The position numbers were made by a program, and so were the translations under genes. From Treponema sp. (GTDB lineage Bacteria; Spirochaetota; Spirochaetia; Treponematales; Treponemataceae), in contig JAFTEK010000196.1 in assembly GCA_017453705.1 (NCBI GenBank), positions 1-7,179 of the forward strand: a stretch of 7,179 nucleotides of DNA, written 5' to 3'. The notes below the pieces were generated by a model that saw only the letters and a list, made by a program, of their open reading frames with translations, made no database searches and was not told the DNA's origin. Below are positions 6,746 through 7,179 of this stretch, in pieces; position 1 is the stretch's first letter; the number at the start of each line of letters is the position of its first letter.

Positions 6746-7179
6746 TTAATAGTCCTCCGGCATATTGGCAAGCCGTTCTATTATCTCCTTAACATCCGTC
6801 TTTATGGCCTCGAATGCCGCGACCACTGCGGGGTCAAAGTGGGAGCCTGACTGGTAATGGATTATGTCGTAGGCTTCTTCCATCGAGAAGGCCTTCTTAT
6901 AGGGCCTCTCGCTCAGCAGGGCGTCAAACACGTCCGCCACAGCCATTATCCTGGCACAAACAGGAATCTTTGCCCCGGAAATCTTGGACGGATAGCCCGC
7001 GCCGTTCCACCACTCATGATGATACAAGGCTATGTCGTGGGCCATTCCGCTGTAGAGCTTGTCCCCGCTGTTCTTGAGCGCGGTGTCCAGGAAGTCCGCC
7101 CCTTTCACGGTATGGGCTTCCATCTGGAGCCTCTCGCCCGGAGTCAGGGGGCCGTTCTTATTCAGAATCTTGTCATCCA
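6746..7179 (-). CDS. HD-GYP domain protein, C-terminal fragment cut by the window end
   Basis: The frame is open from the window edge to a TAA at 6748-6746, giving 144 complete codons that make up most of an HD-GYP domain. HD-GYP proteins usually hydrolyse cyclic di-GMP (or related cyclic dinucleotides) at a two- or three-metal site. Visible family signatures, in order from the edge, are DDKILNKNGPLT, the metal-ligand His in MEAHTVKGADF, HHEWWNGAGYP (the GYP loop), ARIMAVADVFDAL with RPYKKAF, and GSHFDPAVVAAF. The upstream HDxGK motif, any sensor or receiver domain and the true start lie outside the window. The ATG at 7123 is internal because the homologous sequence continues before it. All key residues in the visible part are present, so activity is likely. 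It converges on the pgsA-like gene with 29 bases between the stops, where only a three-base-pair GGG/CCC hairpin is visible. With the nearby GGDEF gene it forms a possible make-and-break pair for c-di-GMP. Confidence 0.93.
   Translation of the reverse strand, partial: DDKILNKNGPLTPGERLQMEAHTVKGADFLDTALKNSGDKLYSGMAHDIALYHHEWWNGAGYPSKISGAKIPVCARIMAVADVFDALLSERPYKKAFSMEEAYDIIHYQSGSHFDPAVVAAFEAIKTDVKEIIERLANMPEDY

Noticed and set aside
6374..6850. A 158-codon open frame on the plus strand
   Set aside because: It is out of frame within the pgsA-like gene and antisense to the HD-GYP gene, both well supported.

Overview
This window is about 53% G+C by eye (not computed). It is densely coding and holds six protein genes, two of them cut by the window edges. 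There are no RNA genes, mobile elements or CRISPR arrays. The gene mix is a periplasmic-binding-domain hybrid histidine kinase, a 7TM GGDEF protein, an HD-GYP protein, a PgsA-type synthase and a GH2 beta-galactosidase. Together with the lack of strong Shine-Dalgarno sequences at most starts, this suggests a host- or gut-associated bacterium with heavy c-di-GMP signalling, perhaps a Treponema-like spirochete. A clostridial relative is not excluded, and the taxonomy is an inference of low to moderate confidence.

Layout. Bases 1-780 (+) are the C-terminal end of a LacZ-type beta-galactosidase, closed by a strong hairpin/T-tract terminator at 787-814. A three-gene block follows on the minus strand, transcribed from high to low coordinates. 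It begins with a hybrid sensor histidine kinase (5962 down to 3161; two extracytoplasmic solute-binding domains, HisKA, HATPase, REC). Next is a membrane diguanylate cyclase (3055 or 3043 down to 1334; extracytoplasmic domain, about seven membrane segments, GGDEF). Last is a small unrecognised membrane/coiled-coil protein (1337 down to 816) whose start overlaps the cyclase stop as ATGA. Divergent from the kinase, across about 148 bp, is a CDP-alcohol phosphatidyltransferase very like PgsA (6111-6716, +). Converging on it is the C-terminal part of an HD-GYP c-di-GMP phosphodiesterase-type protein (6746-7179, -).

How they may work together. A c-di-GMP-making and a putative c-di-GMP-degrading protein lie within 6 kb, flanking a multi-domain sensor kinase. 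The kinase could sense a small extracellular ligand and phosphorylate its own receiver. The cyclase could read a different surface signal, with the small coiled-coil membrane protein as a candidate partner. The lactase and the phospholipid synthase look like unrelated housekeeping or catabolic neighbours.

The most unusual signal is at the promoters. Each of the three genes in the window with its own visible upstream region (kinase, cyclase, pgsA-like) has an exact TATAAT ending only 6-10 bases before the most plausible start codon. This predicts leaderless or nearly leaderless mRNAs.
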